From UBA2287 sp037442025 (GTDB lineage: Bacteria > Bacteroidota > Bacteroidia > Bacteroidales > Tenuifilaceae): DNA of 64,000 bases. Shown in pieces: positions 52,185 through 61,079 of the stretch (positions are counted from its first letter, which is position 1; every line of letters starts with the position of its first letter). Made by a program: the position numbers and the translations under genes. The stretch lies in the NCBI GenBank assembly GCA_037442025.1, contig JBBIRB010000001.1, forward strand, positions 1 through 64,000, written 5' to 3'. Under the pieces are notes generated by a model that worked only from the letters and a program-made list of their open reading frames with translations, was not told the origin of the DNA and made no database searches.

Positions 52185-52499
52185 TTAGTGTTTGCAATCT
52201 TTTCCATGCTCGTGTTTTTTCTCTCCTTTGTGCTTGCCAGCGCATTTGGTTGTATCGCAAGCGGCTTTCTTGTCGGCGCACTTGGTTGTATCGCAAGCGG
52301 CTTTCTTATTGGCGCATTTGGTTGAGTCGCTATGCTCGTGCTTGCAACTGTCCTTTTTAGCGCAGCATTCTTTATCGCCTTTATTCTCGCAGCACTCGGT
52401 TTTAGCATCATCGGCAGGTTTTTGACCGGTACCGCAAGAACCAAATGTGAGGGCTACAAATAGAACTGCACTCGAAAGTAAAATGAAACTCTTTTTCAT
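52185..52499 (-). CDS. Cys/Lys/His-rich small lipoprotein, probable metal binder (104 aa)
   Basis: The ATG at 52499 gives a lipoprotein signal (LFVALTFGSC, Cys22). Upstream in-frame codons to 52682 lie in the neighbouring receptor gene's end and are not used. The ~80-residue mature part has about fourteen Cys in pairs (TECCENKGDKECCAKKDSC) and two nearly identical tandem units CDTTKCADKKAA / CDTTKCAGKHKG. It ends in a His/Lys-rich tail (KKHEHGKDCKH). Such metallothionein-like composition suggests binding of Cu, Zn or Cd at the cell surface or periplasm. It follows the TonB receptor gene 112 bp downstream on the same strand, a hint of metal-related uptake or sequestration. No family name assigned. 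Confidence 0.8.
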   Translation of the reverse strand: MKKSFILLSSAVLFVALTFGSCGTGQKPADDAKTECCENKGDKECCAKKDSCKHEHSDSTKCANKKAACDTTKCADKKAACDTTKCAGKHKGEKKHEHGKDCKH

Positions 52500-52611
52500 G
52501 TTAATTGTGGGTTTTAAGTGATTATTGTTGATTTTAAGAAACTTATTCGGTTGAGTTTGCAAATATATTAAACCTAAATTATTCGAAAAACGTTTTTTTG
52601 AAAAAAGGATG

Positions 52612-54633
52612 CTAGTTAATAAAAATTTTTGTACCAACCGATATCCATCGCTTGGGTTGGGGAATATTTCCAATATCAGCATATTTTGTGTTCCCTACGT
52701 TTTGAGCATCAATCCAAACCGTAAAGTTTTTTTCGTGCCATTTTAGTGTTGTATTGAAAGCAAGAAATGGTTCATACCTTTTTTCAATGTTCGTGGGGTA
52801 TTCAGTATAAGTGCCTGCTCGTTGCTGCCACACCGCCGACCAGCCTATTTGGAGCTTTGAAAAAAGAAGGTGATTAGCAATTAGAGAAGTTTTATGCTTA
52901 AGGTAGTCCATTACGTAGTAAGAGAGGAGGTTGTTGCTTTCTTTGCTGGAGTGATTGTAGCTGTGCGCCAACGATAGCGATTGCAGAAACGATTTAATAT
53001 TTACCGATTTCCATCCGGATATTGCTTCAAAGCCAAATGTATTTAGATTGGTGTAGTTTTGGGTTGTCCAAATCGTTTCGTTTGGGTAGCGAACCCAATC
53101 AATTATGTTCGAACCTTTCCTGTAAAACGCAGAAAGGTTTCCAAAAAATGCTTTTTCACGTGTTTTTAATCCTGCTTCGAGAGTAGTTGCATATTCGGGT
53201 TTCAGGTTGGGGTTTCCCATATTGGTGGGGCCTGTGTAGTATAGGTCGGTAAATGTGGGTAGCCTGAAGGTGCTATTAATGGACCCAAATCCGCTCAGCC
53301 ATTCAGTTATTAGTACGCTGGCATCGGAGCCGAAACTAAAAAATTCGTTGTTGTTGGGACCAATTGTTAACATTGCTCCTGCAGAGAGCGCAAAGGGGTT
53401 GAAATATAAACTCAAATCGAAATACGTGTTGACCCATTGGCGAGATTTGCCTCGGGTGAAGTAAACACTATCGGTGCTGGGAACAATAATGGGTGTGGTG
53501 AGCAGATCGCCAAGGCGGTTGCTCATTATCGATTCGGAACGGAAATCGACACCCATTCTAACTATGCCGTGTGAGTTGTGTAAGCTTCCATCGATCGATG
53601 CACCCCAAACCTCCGAAGCATGGTAGTTGTGCCCCGCATACCAGGCAGGTGCTTCGTTCCGAAACAGTTCAAACCTGTCGGAATGCGTTCGATAATATAT
53701 TTTTTGATGGATTGTGAATTTATTATACGGAATTTCGAGTGCCTGCGATACGAGCAACGTAGAGGTCTCTTCGAATTGCTCGGGAAAACGGGGAGTGTAA
53801 AAGGCTTGCGCCCCAAAGGCTTTTTCTTGATAACCTGCCTGTAACGTTATGTTACTTTTGTGTACTTTAATTTGCCCATGGGCAAACAGGTTGGTGTTTT
53901 CGAAATCGGTGTTTTTGGTGTATCCATCCGATTGGGCTGTGGAAAATGCAATGAGCCCTTTTGCATTCTTGTTACCAATATTTCCTAATGTTTGGGTTTT
54001 AATTAGCCCGTACTGGCCCATGGCAAGGTTGGTAGCAACAGATGGACTGTTGGAAGGAGTAGTAACTATATTAATGGCACCGCTGAATGCTCCCGGACCA
54101 TATACCCGCGAACCGGGGCCTCGAAGAATCTCTATTCGGTCGATACTTTCTAAATCGATGGGAACGTTTAGGTTGTGGTGTCCGGTTTGGGGGTCGGAAA
54201 TGTTTATGCCATTGAGAAGTACCAGAACCTGATCGAAAGTGCCCCCTCTTACCGACAGGTCGGCCTGAACGTTGTGGCCTCCACGCTGCCTTACATCAAC
54301 ACCGGCCAGGTGCTCCAGAAGGTCGTTCAGCGTGTTAACGGGTGCAGCCCTCAGTTCATCTTTCGTTACCACCATCACTGCTCGCGTTAGCTCCGAATAA
54401 ATGGAGGCTCTTTTTCGTGCTCCAATTATTACCTCATCAATGTCGACATTTTTGCTTATAGTTACTGTATCTGGCTGTGAGAAAAGAGCCATGGGCATGA
54501 GCAGCATGGTGTAGGCAGGGGCTAAAACACCAATTCGGATGGTAGCTTTTAAGCTGTTAAAAACCGAATAACCCTTCTTTTGCCATTTGCGAAACGACAC
54601 TTTCGTTCCTTTGGAATCCTTCATTTTAATCAT
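52612..54633 (-). CDS. TonB-dependent receptor, BtuB-like (no carboxypeptidase-like domain)
   Basis: Outer-membrane receptor of about 673 residues. The ATG at 54633 (MIKMKDSKGTK) is preferred over 54702 because the latter lies upstream of the apparent -7 box. The signal region is long and ends near MALFSQ. The plug domain is clear: SELTRAVMVVTKDELRAAP, LNDLLEHLAGVDVRQRGG, ADLSVRGGTFDQVLVLLNG, IDRIEILRGPGSRVYGPGAF. The barrel closes with PKRWISVGTKIFIN. Receptors of this form take up cobalamin, siderophores or metals. No cobalamin riboswitch is seen upstream, so the B12 label is not warranted. A Cys-rich lipoprotein gene follows. Confidence 0.92.
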   Translation of the reverse strand: MIKMKDSKGTKVSFRKWQKKGYSVFNSLKATIRIGVLAPAYTMLLMPMALFSQPDTVTISKNVDIDEVIIGARKRASIYSELTRAVMVVTKDELRAAPVNTLNDLLEHLAGVDVRQRGGHNVQADLSVRGGTFDQVLVLLNGINISDPQTGHHNLNVPIDLESIDRIEILRGPGSRVYGPGAFSGAINIVTTPSNSPSVATNLAMGQYGLIKTQTLGNIGNKNAKGLIAFSTAQSDGYTKNTDFENTNLFAHGQIKVHKSNITLQAGYQEKAFGAQAFYTPRFPEQFEETSTLLVSQALEIPYNKFTIHQKIYYRTHSDRFELFRNEAPAWYAGHNYHASEVWGASIDGSLHNSHGIVRMGVDFRSESIMSNRLGDLLTTPIIVPSTDSVYFTRGKSRQWVNTYFDLSLYFNPFALSAGAMLTIGPNNNEFFSFGSDASVLITEWLSGFGSINSTFRLPTFTDLYYTGPTNMGNPNLKPEYATTLEAGLKTREKAFFGNLSAFYRKGSNIIDWVRYPNETIWTTQNYTNLNTFGFEAISGWKSVNIKSFLQSLSLAHSYNHSSKESNNLLSYYVMDYLKHKTSLIANHLLFSKLQIGWSAVWQQRAGTYTEYPTNIEKRYEPFLAFNTTLKWHEKNFTVWIDAQNVGNTKYADIGNIPQPKRWISVGTKIFIN

Positions 54634-54664
54634 AATTGTTTTTTTTAAGGTTGAAATGATGGCG

Positions 54665-54688
54665 CAAATATAACCCTTATTCGGGTTA
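54665..54688 (-). promoter_or_regulatory. Promoter -7 box with overlapping palindrome
   Basis: On the minus strand TATATTTG (54672-54665) matches TAnnTTTG. Directly upstream lies an inverted repeat with arms TAACCC / GGGTTA (54671-54676 and 54683-54688, 6-nt spacer), well placed for a repressor in the promoter spacer. The regulator is unknown. Confidence 0.5.
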
Positions 54689-54866
54689 TTATTATTTTTC
54701 AAAATGTGACGAGAAAGTGAGAAACAATTGCAAAACCCACAGGATTTGTTAATAAAACTTGGTGCTGGTTGAAAACTAATAGAAACTTAACAAACCAATC
54801 GAAACGTTGTAACGTTTACTATTTATACCTTTATAGGGTTCATTTTAATTTTTTAATACTTCGGCC

Positions 54867-56195
54867 ATGGCTAAAAAGAACAAGAAGATTTTTGTGTTGG
54901 ACACCAATGTATTGCTGCACGATTACCATTGCATTTACAATTTTCAGGAGAACGACATTGTAATTCCCATAGTTACCCTCGAGGAGCTCGATCACTTTAA
55001 AAAGGGCAACGAAATGATAAATTACCATGCCCGCGAGTTCTCGAGGGAACTCGACAGGCTTGCCGGCGATAACCTTTTCAACGGCGGAATTGTTTTAGGA
55101 AAGGGTATGGGTAAGCTTCGCATTGAAACGGGTAAGCCCTTTACAACCGAAATGGAACAATCGTTCTTTGAACGAAGCCCCGACCATAGAATTCTGGCTA
55201 TTGCTGTTCATTTGCACAAAACCACTCCGCAGGATACTCCTGTTATTCTTGTGAGCAAAGACATTAACCTTCGGATGAAAGCCAAATCGCTGGGATTAAT
55301 GGCTCAGGATTACCTTTCGGATAAGGTTAAAGATATTGATACCCTCAAGAAAGAAGTTGAGATAATTACAGGTGTTAAGGATGAACTAATTCAGAATATG
55401 TACGACCATTACGAGGGCACTCCCGCAAAGCAATTGAAACTTACACCTTATGCCAATCAGTATTTCATACTGAAAGGTAGTAAGTCGAGTGCTCTAGCAC
55501 ATTTCGATGCCGAACAGCAAATGCTCAATCGCGTTGAAAAGGTAAAAGCCTATGGCATTGAACCCCGAAACTCCGAGCAAACCTTTTCGCTCGATGCGTT
55601 GCTTCGTCCCGAAATACAATTAGTTGCTCTCACAGGAAAGGCTGGAACCGGAAAAACCCTGCTTGCTTTGGCTGCAGCCCTGCAGCAGGAGAAGCATTTT
55701 CAGCAAATTTTATTGGCTAGGCCCATAGTTCCATTAGCAAACAGGGATCTGGGTTATCTCCCCGGCGATGTGAACGAGAAAATTGGACCCTACATGCAGC
55801 CACTATTTGATAACCTTACGGTTATAAAAAACAAGTTCAAATCTACCAGTAAGGAGTACATGTACATTGAAGAGTTGCAGCGAACCGACCGATTAGTAAT
55901 TACTCCTCTGGCATACATTCGAGGGCGAAGCCTTTCCAATGTTTTCTTCATTGTTGACGAAGCCCAGAACCTCACACCTCACGAAGTGAAAACCATTATA
56001 ACCCGAGCGGGCGAAGGAACCAAAATGGTTTTTACAGGCGATATTCACCAAATCGACCATCCGTACCTCGACATGAAATCGAATGGTTTAACTTACATTT
56101 CCGACAAAATGCACGGACAGAACCTGTTTGCCCATGTTAATTTGGTTAAGGGTGAGAGAAGCTACCTGGCCGAATTGGCCAGTAACCTGCTATAA
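54867..56195 (+). CDS. PIN domain-PhoH fusion (PhoH2 type)
   Basis: RNA helicase/ribonuclease-like protein of 442 residues. Residues about 6-140 are a PIN nuclease domain with acidic residues in FVLDTNVLLHD, VTLEELDHFKKG and VSKDINLRMKAK. Residues about 230-442 form the PhoH ATPase: Walker A TGKAGTGKT, ARPIVPLANRDLGYLPGD, Walker B FFIVDEAQN, TGDIHQIDHPYLD. This PIN-PhoH architecture is known in other bacteria as PhoH2, which unwinds and cleaves RNA, sometimes with an antitoxin. No antitoxin gene is seen immediately upstream. It starts the long co-directional run ending at the glycosyltransferase. Confidence 0.94.
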   Translation: MAKKNKKIFVLDTNVLLHDYHCIYNFQENDIVIPIVTLEELDHFKKGNEMINYHAREFSRELDRLAGDNLFNGGIVLGKGMGKLRIETGKPFTTEMEQSFFERSPDHRILAIAVHLHKTTPQDTPVILVSKDINLRMKAKSLGLMAQDYLSDKVKDIDTLKKEVEIITGVKDELIQNMYDHYEGTPAKQLKLTPYANQYFILKGSKSSALAHFDAEQQMLNRVEKVKAYGIEPRNSEQTFSLDALLRPEIQLVALTGKAGTGKTLLALAAALQQEKHFQQILLARPIVPLANRDLGYLPGDVNEKIGPYMQPLFDNLTVIKNKFKSTSKEYMYIEELQRTDRLVITPLAYIRGRSLSNVFFIVDEAQNLTPHEVKTIITRAGEGTKMVFTGDIHQIDHPYLDMKSNGLTYISDKMHGQNLFAHVNLVKGERSYLAELASNLL

Positions 56196-56213
56196 ACTTT
56201 AATTGCTTTGCCC

Positions 56214-56708
56214 ATGAAGGAACTTTTCATCATTCGACATGCCAAGTCGTCGTGGGACGACACGAACCAATCCGACTTTTATCGCGATTTAAAGCCCAGA
56301 GGCATTTCCGATGCCCAGTTGATTGCCACTAGAAATAAGGAAACCTTGGCGAAGATTGAATTGGTTTGCTCGAGCCCGGCTACAAGGTCCAAAAATACTG
56401 CACTTCTGGTTTGCAAATCTATTGGGTTCAATTCTGAAGAGATTAAATGGATTGATGATATTTATGAAGCTTCGCCTCATACCCTTTTGAATATTATAAG
56501 AAAATTTCCCGAGAAGGTGAATAGAGCCATGATAATTGGGCATAACCCTGGCTTTACGTATGTTGCCAATTACTTTTTGCGTGAGCCCATCGATAACTTA
56601 CCCACGTCGGGCCTTGTATCCCTGTCGTTTTCTACCGAAAGTTGGAGTGAGATTTCTAAGAGTTGCCTTGTATTCAGTTCGATCGATTTCCCAAAAAATA
56701 CGAATTAG
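56214..56708 (+). CDS. sixA: SixA-like histidine phosphatase
   Basis: Phosphohistidine phosphatase-type protein of 164 residues from the ATG at 56214 (TTG two codons earlier rejected). The catalytic RHA motif is in LFIIRHAKSSWDD, followed by SPATRSKNTALLVC and the second His in IIGHNPGFTYVANYF. SixA removes phosphate from His on phospho-relay or PTS-like proteins. It directly precedes ppk1, with 30 bp between, a frequent arrangement in Bacteroidota. Target unknown. Confidence 0.9.
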   Translation: MKELFIIRHAKSSWDDTNQSDFYRDLKPRGISDAQLIATRNKETLAKIELVCSSPATRSKNTALLVCKSIGFNSEEIKWIDDIYEASPHTLLNIIRKFPEKVNRAMIIGHNPGFTYVANYFLREPIDNLPTSGLVSLSFSTESWSEISKSCLVFSSIDFPKNTN

Positions 56709-56709
56709 T

Positions 56710-56717
56710 TATTTTTG
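56710..56717 (+). promoter_or_regulatory. -7 promoter box of ppk1
   Basis: TATTTTTG, exact TAnnTTTG, 21 nt before the ppk1 ATG and just after the sixA stop. No clear -33 element. It could allow ppk1-ppx expression apart from sixA. Confidence 0.4.
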
Positions 56718-56738
56718 TTAAGTATAATAGTAATTGGC

Positions 56739-58802
56739 ATGGCTAAAAAGAAGGATCTTATTAACAGGGAAATCAGTTGGCTATCTTTCAATGAACGTGT
56801 ACTTCAGGAGGCAAAAAGCCCCAATGTTCCCATTCTTGAGCGTTTGAAATTCTTGGGAATTTTCAGCAATAACCTCGACGAATTTTTCAGGGTTCGTGTG
56901 GCCACTCTTCGCAGATTGATGGAGATTGACAAAGGGGTTAAACCTTACCTAACTGAGAAACCAAAGAAAACCATATCGCGCATTCAAAAAATGGTTCAGG
57001 GGTATCAAACCCAATTCGACGAAATATTCGACGGCATTCATCGTGAACTGGAGCAGAAAGGCATACTAATAGTAAACGAAAAGGCTCTCCGCGCCGAGCA
57101 CCAGCAGTTCGTTCGAAATTTATTCAGAACAAAAATTGCCAACGCCATTGCTCCCATTATGCTTAAGGGGCTCGATAAGTTTCCCGAACTTACCGACATG
57201 AGCATTTACCTTGCGGTAAAACTGTCGAAAAAACTCATCCCCGATGCGCATGAATACTCACTGATTGAAATACCTACCTCCGATTTTTCGCGGTTTATAC
57301 AGCTACCAAGTATCGATGAAAAGCATTACATCATTCTACTCGATGATGTTATCCGTTTCTGCCTCAACGATATCTTTTGCATTTTTCCTTACGATACCTT
57401 CGAAGCCTACACCATAAAAATAACCCGCGATGCAGAGCTCGATGTGGATAATGATATTGCCGAAAGTTTGCTCGAAAAAATTTCTAAAGGTGTTCTCAAT
57501 AGACGTAAAGGGCAACCCGTTCGTTTTGTGTTCGACTCGGAAATTGCTCCCGATTTGCTACAGTACGTTGTGGATAGTATGGATTTGGACGAGGGAGATA
57601 ATCTCATTGCGGGTGGTCGGTACCACAATTTCAGAGATTTTATAGGTTTCCCCAATTTGGGAGGCGAAGGAATGGTAAACATGCAGCTACCTCCAATTCC
57701 AATCCCTCGGCTCGAAAATGCTACTAGTATTTTAAAAGAAATTGAGTATCGCGATTTTTCACTTCACTACCCCTATAATACTTTTACCTACTACATACAA
57801 ATGCTGCGCGAAGCGGCCATCGACCCTAAGGTTAAATCCATAAAAATTACACTATACAGGGTTGCTACCGAGTCGAAGGTTGTGCGTTCGCTTATTAATG
57901 CCGCCCAAAATGGTAAAACTGTTACCGCCATTGTAGAACTCAGGGCCCGCTTCGATGAGAAAGCCAATATTTACTGGAGTAAACGCATGGAGGAGGCTGG
58001 AATTCTTGTAATTTTCGGGGTGCATGGGTTGAAAATTCATAGCAAAATGACCCTCATTACCAAGGAGGATCAGGGAAAAGTGGTTAGCTATGCAACCCTA
58101 AGTACTGGTAATTTTCACGAGGGAAATGCTAACCTCTACACCGACTTCAATATTTTTACAGCCGATAAACGCTTGACAAACGAGGTGGATAAAGTATTTA
58201 CTTTTCTGGAGTTCAACTTTAAGTCGTTCAATTATAAGCACCTTTTGGTTGCACCTTTCAATATGCGTAGGAAACTTTACATGCATATCGATACTGAAAT
58301 TGATAATGCCAAAAAGAAACTTCCAGCTTATATATACTGCAAAATAAACAATTTGGTAGACGAAGAAGTAATACGCAAACTTTACCAGGCAAGCAATGCA
58401 GGTGTTAAAATAAAGTTGGTTGTGAGAGGCATTTGCTCTTTAATACCCGGCATTAAGGGAATGAGCGATAATATTGAGGCCGTTAGCATTGTCGATAGGT
58501 ACCTTGAGCACTCCCGAATTTTTATATTTTGTAATGGAGGCAGCGAAATGTACTACATATCGTCGGCCGACTGGATGACCCGAAGCCTCGACTACAGGGT
58601 TGAAGTGGCTGCACCCGTTTACGACCCCGAAATTCAAAAGGAACTGAAGCATATCGTTCTGTCGGGTTTAAAAGACAATGTTAAGGCCAGAATTCTAGAC
58701 GAAAAATTGAGTAATACCTTAAAGTCCGATAAAAGTGGTAAACCCTTCCAATCGCAAACAGAGTTGCACAAATACTACAAAGAAAAACTTTCAAAACAAT
58801 AA
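56739..58802 (+). CDS. ppk1: Polyphosphate kinase 1
   Basis: Membrane-associated enzyme that reversibly adds the gamma-phosphate of ATP to polyphosphate. The ATG at 56739 gives 687 residues; an exact -7 box TATTTTTG (56710-56717) lies 22 nt before. Motifs: N-domain REISWLSFNERVLQEA, the FSNNLDEFFRVRVATLRR segment, PYNTFTYYIQMLREAA, KITLYRVA, the catalytic His regions GVHGLKIHSKMTLI (autophosphorylated His) and YLEHSRIFIFCNGG, and SADWMTRSLDYRVEVA. Runs directly into ppx, so synthesis and breakdown are encoded together. Confidence 0.97.
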   Translation: MAKKKDLINREISWLSFNERVLQEAKSPNVPILERLKFLGIFSNNLDEFFRVRVATLRRLMEIDKGVKPYLTEKPKKTISRIQKMVQGYQTQFDEIFDGIHRELEQKGILIVNEKALRAEHQQFVRNLFRTKIANAIAPIMLKGLDKFPELTDMSIYLAVKLSKKLIPDAHEYSLIEIPTSDFSRFIQLPSIDEKHYIILLDDVIRFCLNDIFCIFPYDTFEAYTIKITRDAELDVDNDIAESLLEKISKGVLNRRKGQPVRFVFDSEIAPDLLQYVVDSMDLDEGDNLIAGGRYHNFRDFIGFPNLGGEGMVNMQLPPIPIPRLENATSILKEIEYRDFSLHYPYNTFTYYIQMLREAAIDPKVKSIKITLYRVATESKVVRSLINAAQNGKTVTAIVELRARFDEKANIYWSKRMEEAGILVIFGVHGLKIHSKMTLITKEDQGKVVSYATLSTGNFHEGNANLYTDFNIFTADKRLTNEVDKVFTFLEFNFKSFNYKHLLVAPFNMRRKLYMHIDTEIDNAKKKLPAYIYCKINNLVDEEVIRKLYQASNAGVKIKLVVRGICSLIPGIKGMSDNIEAVSIVDRYLEHSRIFIFCNGGSEMYYISSADWMTRSLDYRVEVAAPVYDPEIQKELKHIVLSGLKDNVKARILDEKLSNTLKSDKSGKPFQSQTELHKYYKEKLSKQ

Positions 58803-58806
58803 ACCA

Positions 58807-59718
58807 TTGAAACTACTTCGCTTTGCTGCTATCGATATAGGTTCCAACGCTATACGCCTTCTTTTTACTAATGTGGTTGAAGAGGGGAGAACCACTTCGT
58901 TCCGAAAATCGTCGTTAATTCGTGTGCCCCTTCGTTTAGGCGACGATGCCTTTAACAATGGAAAAATTTCTGCTAAAAAGATTGACAAATTGGTGAATAC
59001 CATGCAAGCCTTCAGGTTACTCATTGAGGTTCACGATGTAGTAGCCTACCGGGTTTGTGCCACATCGGCCATGCGCGAAGCCAAAAATAGCAGCGAAATT
59101 GTAGCAAGAGTAAAGCGTGAAGCAGGTGTTGAAATAGAAGTGATAGATGGGAAAGAGGAGGCCGAAATTATTTATGCAAACCAAATAGTTGAACTCCTCA
59201 ACGATACTAATTACTACCTTTATGTAGACGTGGGTGGAGGTAGTACCGAAATAACCCTTTTCGGCAATAAAAAGTTAATCGAGTCGAGGTCGTTCAACAT
59301 TGGAACCATTCGAATGTTGAGTGGCAAAATTACCAAAGCCGACTTTGCTGAAATGAAGGAGTGGTTAAAGTACCTTGGCATTGAAAAGAAAAAGGTAAGC
59401 CTCATAGGTTCTGGGGGTAATATCAATAAAATCTTCAAGTTGTCGGGTAAGAAGAATAGCACTGAACTTAATTACGTTGAGTTGAATGAAATTTACAAGT
59501 TCGTAAATTACTATTCGCTCGACGAGCGAATCAGGATTCTCGGATTAAACCCCGACCGAGCCGATGTAATTATTCCCGCGTCTGAAATATACCTCAAAAT
59601 CATGAAATGGTCCAAGTCGGAGCGAATTATAATCCCTACCATAGGTGTTTCCGATGGAATTGTACATAAACTCTATACCGACTACAAAGCCTCAAAAAGA
59701 AGAATTTTCAAGATATAA
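58807..59718 (+). CDS. ppx: Exopolyphosphatase/GppA-family phosphatase
   Basis: Sugar-kinase/Hsp70-fold phosphatase of 303 residues that hydrolyses terminal phosphate of polyphosphate or pppGpp. The chosen start is TTG at 58807 because the family begins MKLLRFAAIDIGSNAIRLL; the earlier in-frame GTG at 58735 overlaps ppk1 by 68 bp. The glycine-rich loop AAIDIGSNAIRLL and YLYVDVGGGSTEITLF are visible, as is the catalytic Glu region VIDGKEEAEIIYANQ. SDGIVHKLYTDY lies near the end. Only 4 bp separate it from ppk1, so the pair is translationally linked. Confidence 0.93.
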   Translation: MKLLRFAAIDIGSNAIRLLFTNVVEEGRTTSFRKSSLIRVPLRLGDDAFNNGKISAKKIDKLVNTMQAFRLLIEVHDVVAYRVCATSAMREAKNSSEIVARVKREAGVEIEVIDGKEEAEIIYANQIVELLNDTNYYLYVDVGGGSTEITLFGNKKLIESRSFNIGTIRMLSGKITKADFAEMKEWLKYLGIEKKKVSLIGSGGNINKIFKLSGKKNSTELNYVELNEIYKFVNYYSLDERIRILGLNPDRADVIIPASEIYLKIMKWSKSERIIIPTIGVSDGIVHKLYTDYKASKRRIFKI

Positions 59719-59758
59719 TTGAAAAGGGTTTTGTAAGTTTGCCCGCTAATTATTGCAT

Positions 59759-61057
59759 ATGGAAAGAAAAAGGGTGGCCTTTTATACATTAGGCTGCAAA
59801 TTGAATTTCTCAGAAACTTCAACTATTGCCCGCCAGTTCGACGATTTAGGGTTCGAACGGGTAAAGCCTACCGAAGAGGCCGATATTTACGTTATCAATA
59901 CTTGCTCAGTAACCGAACAAGCCGATCGCAAGTGCCGTCAGGCAATTAGGCGTTTCAATTCTCTTTCGCCCAATGCTCTTGTTGCAGTTGTTGGGTGCTA
60001 TGCTCAGCTTCAGCCCAACGAAATTGCCTCCATCGAAGGTGTCGACTTGGTTATGGGTGCTACCGAAAAGACCAATATTCCCCTATACTTAAATTCCGTT
60101 AAGAAGAAACAGAAAGCCCGGGTATTCAGCTGCGAAATTGATAGCGTTACCGATTTCTTTCCTGCTTACTCCAGCTCCGATAGAACCCGCTCATTCTTAA
60201 AGGTACAGGATGGGTGCGACTACCACTGCAGCTACTGCACAATTCCACTGGCTCGAGGTCGAAGCCGCAATATCCCAATTCAGCAAGTATTGGAGCAAGC
60301 CGAAAAGATTGCTGCTTCTGGCGTTAAGGAGATTGTTTTAACAGGTGTAAACACGGGCGATTTCGGACGAACTACCGGCGAACGTTTTTTCGATCTGCTT
60401 ACAACGCTTGAGCAAGTTCAGGGCGTGGAACGTATTCGTATCTCATCGGTTGAGCCCAACCTAATTTCCAATGAAATTGTAAGTTTGGTTGGTTCATCGA
60501 AAAAGTTGTTACCTCATTTTCATATCCCTTTGCAATCGGGCTCCGATGCTATATTGGCACTAATGAAGCGCCGCTACAATTCAGCTTTATTTGCCGACAG
60601 AATTGAAACTATAAAAAGGTTAATACCCAGTGCTTTTATTGGGGTCGATGTTATTGTGGGCTTTCCAGGAGAAAGTAACGACGACTTCTTACAATCGTAC
60701 AACCTGCTCAGCGGGTTGGGGGTTTCGTTTCTGCATGTTTTTCCATATTCACCCCGACCCAATACTCCTGCAGCTAGTTTAAACGGCAGAATAACCCAAC
60801 GTATAGTAACCGAAAGGGTTAGTAAACTCATGGAACTATCGAACCGGTTGCATCATCAATTTTATATATCGCAAAAGGGTCAAACTAATGAGGTTCTATT
60901 CGAATCGGCCCGAAAGGGAAATACCATGTTCGGTTTTACCCGAAACTATGTGAAGGTGGAGCATCCTTACGCAAGCTACTTGGTAAATCAAATTGTAAAG
61001 GTTAAACTTTCCCAAATAGAACCCTCGGGCAATTACACTGTAAATATTATTGATTAG
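59759..61057 (+). CDS. mtaB: tRNA t6A37 methylthiotransferase MtaB
   Basis: Radical-SAM enzyme that adds a methylthio group to t6A37 of ANN-decoding tRNAs. The ATG at 59759 gives 432 residues. The N-terminal UPF0004 domain holds three [4Fe-4S] Cys: TLGCKLN, NTCSVTE, GCYAQ. The radical SAM triad is CDYHCSYC. EIVLTGVNTGDFG, HFHIPLQSGSD and VGFPGES are typical MTTase stretches. The TRAM-like tail ends FEVKVEHPYASYLVNQIVKVKL in style. The GVNTGDFG motif favours MtaB over MiaB. Confidence 0.95.
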   Translation: MERKRVAFYTLGCKLNFSETSTIARQFDDLGFERVKPTEEADIYVINTCSVTEQADRKCRQAIRRFNSLSPNALVAVVGCYAQLQPNEIASIEGVDLVMGATEKTNIPLYLNSVKKKQKARVFSCEIDSVTDFFPAYSSSDRTRSFLKVQDGCDYHCSYCTIPLARGRSRNIPIQQVLEQAEKIAASGVKEIVLTGVNTGDFGRTTGERFFDLLTTLEQVQGVERIRISSVEPNLISNEIVSLVGSSKKLLPHFHIPLQSGSDAILALMKRRYNSALFADRIETIKRLIPSAFIGVDVIVGFPGESNDDFLQSYNLLSGLGVSFLHVFPYSPRPNTPAASLNGRITQRIVTERVSKLMELSNRLHHQFYISQKGQTNEVLFESARKGNTMFGFTRNYVKVEHPYASYLVNQIVKVKLSQIEPSGNYTVNIID

Positions 61058-61079
61058 CTTTGTAGCCAAAACCCCAAAA

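Noticed and set aside
54634..54866. Cobalamin riboswitch upstream of the BtuB-like receptor
   Set aside because: No B12-box-like sequence or suitable long leader; the -7 box is about 30 nt from the start codon.
58735..58806. Longer ppx start at GTG 58735
   Set aside because: It would overlap ppk1 by 68 bp and add residues not found in the family; the TTG at 58807 fits the conserved N-terminus.
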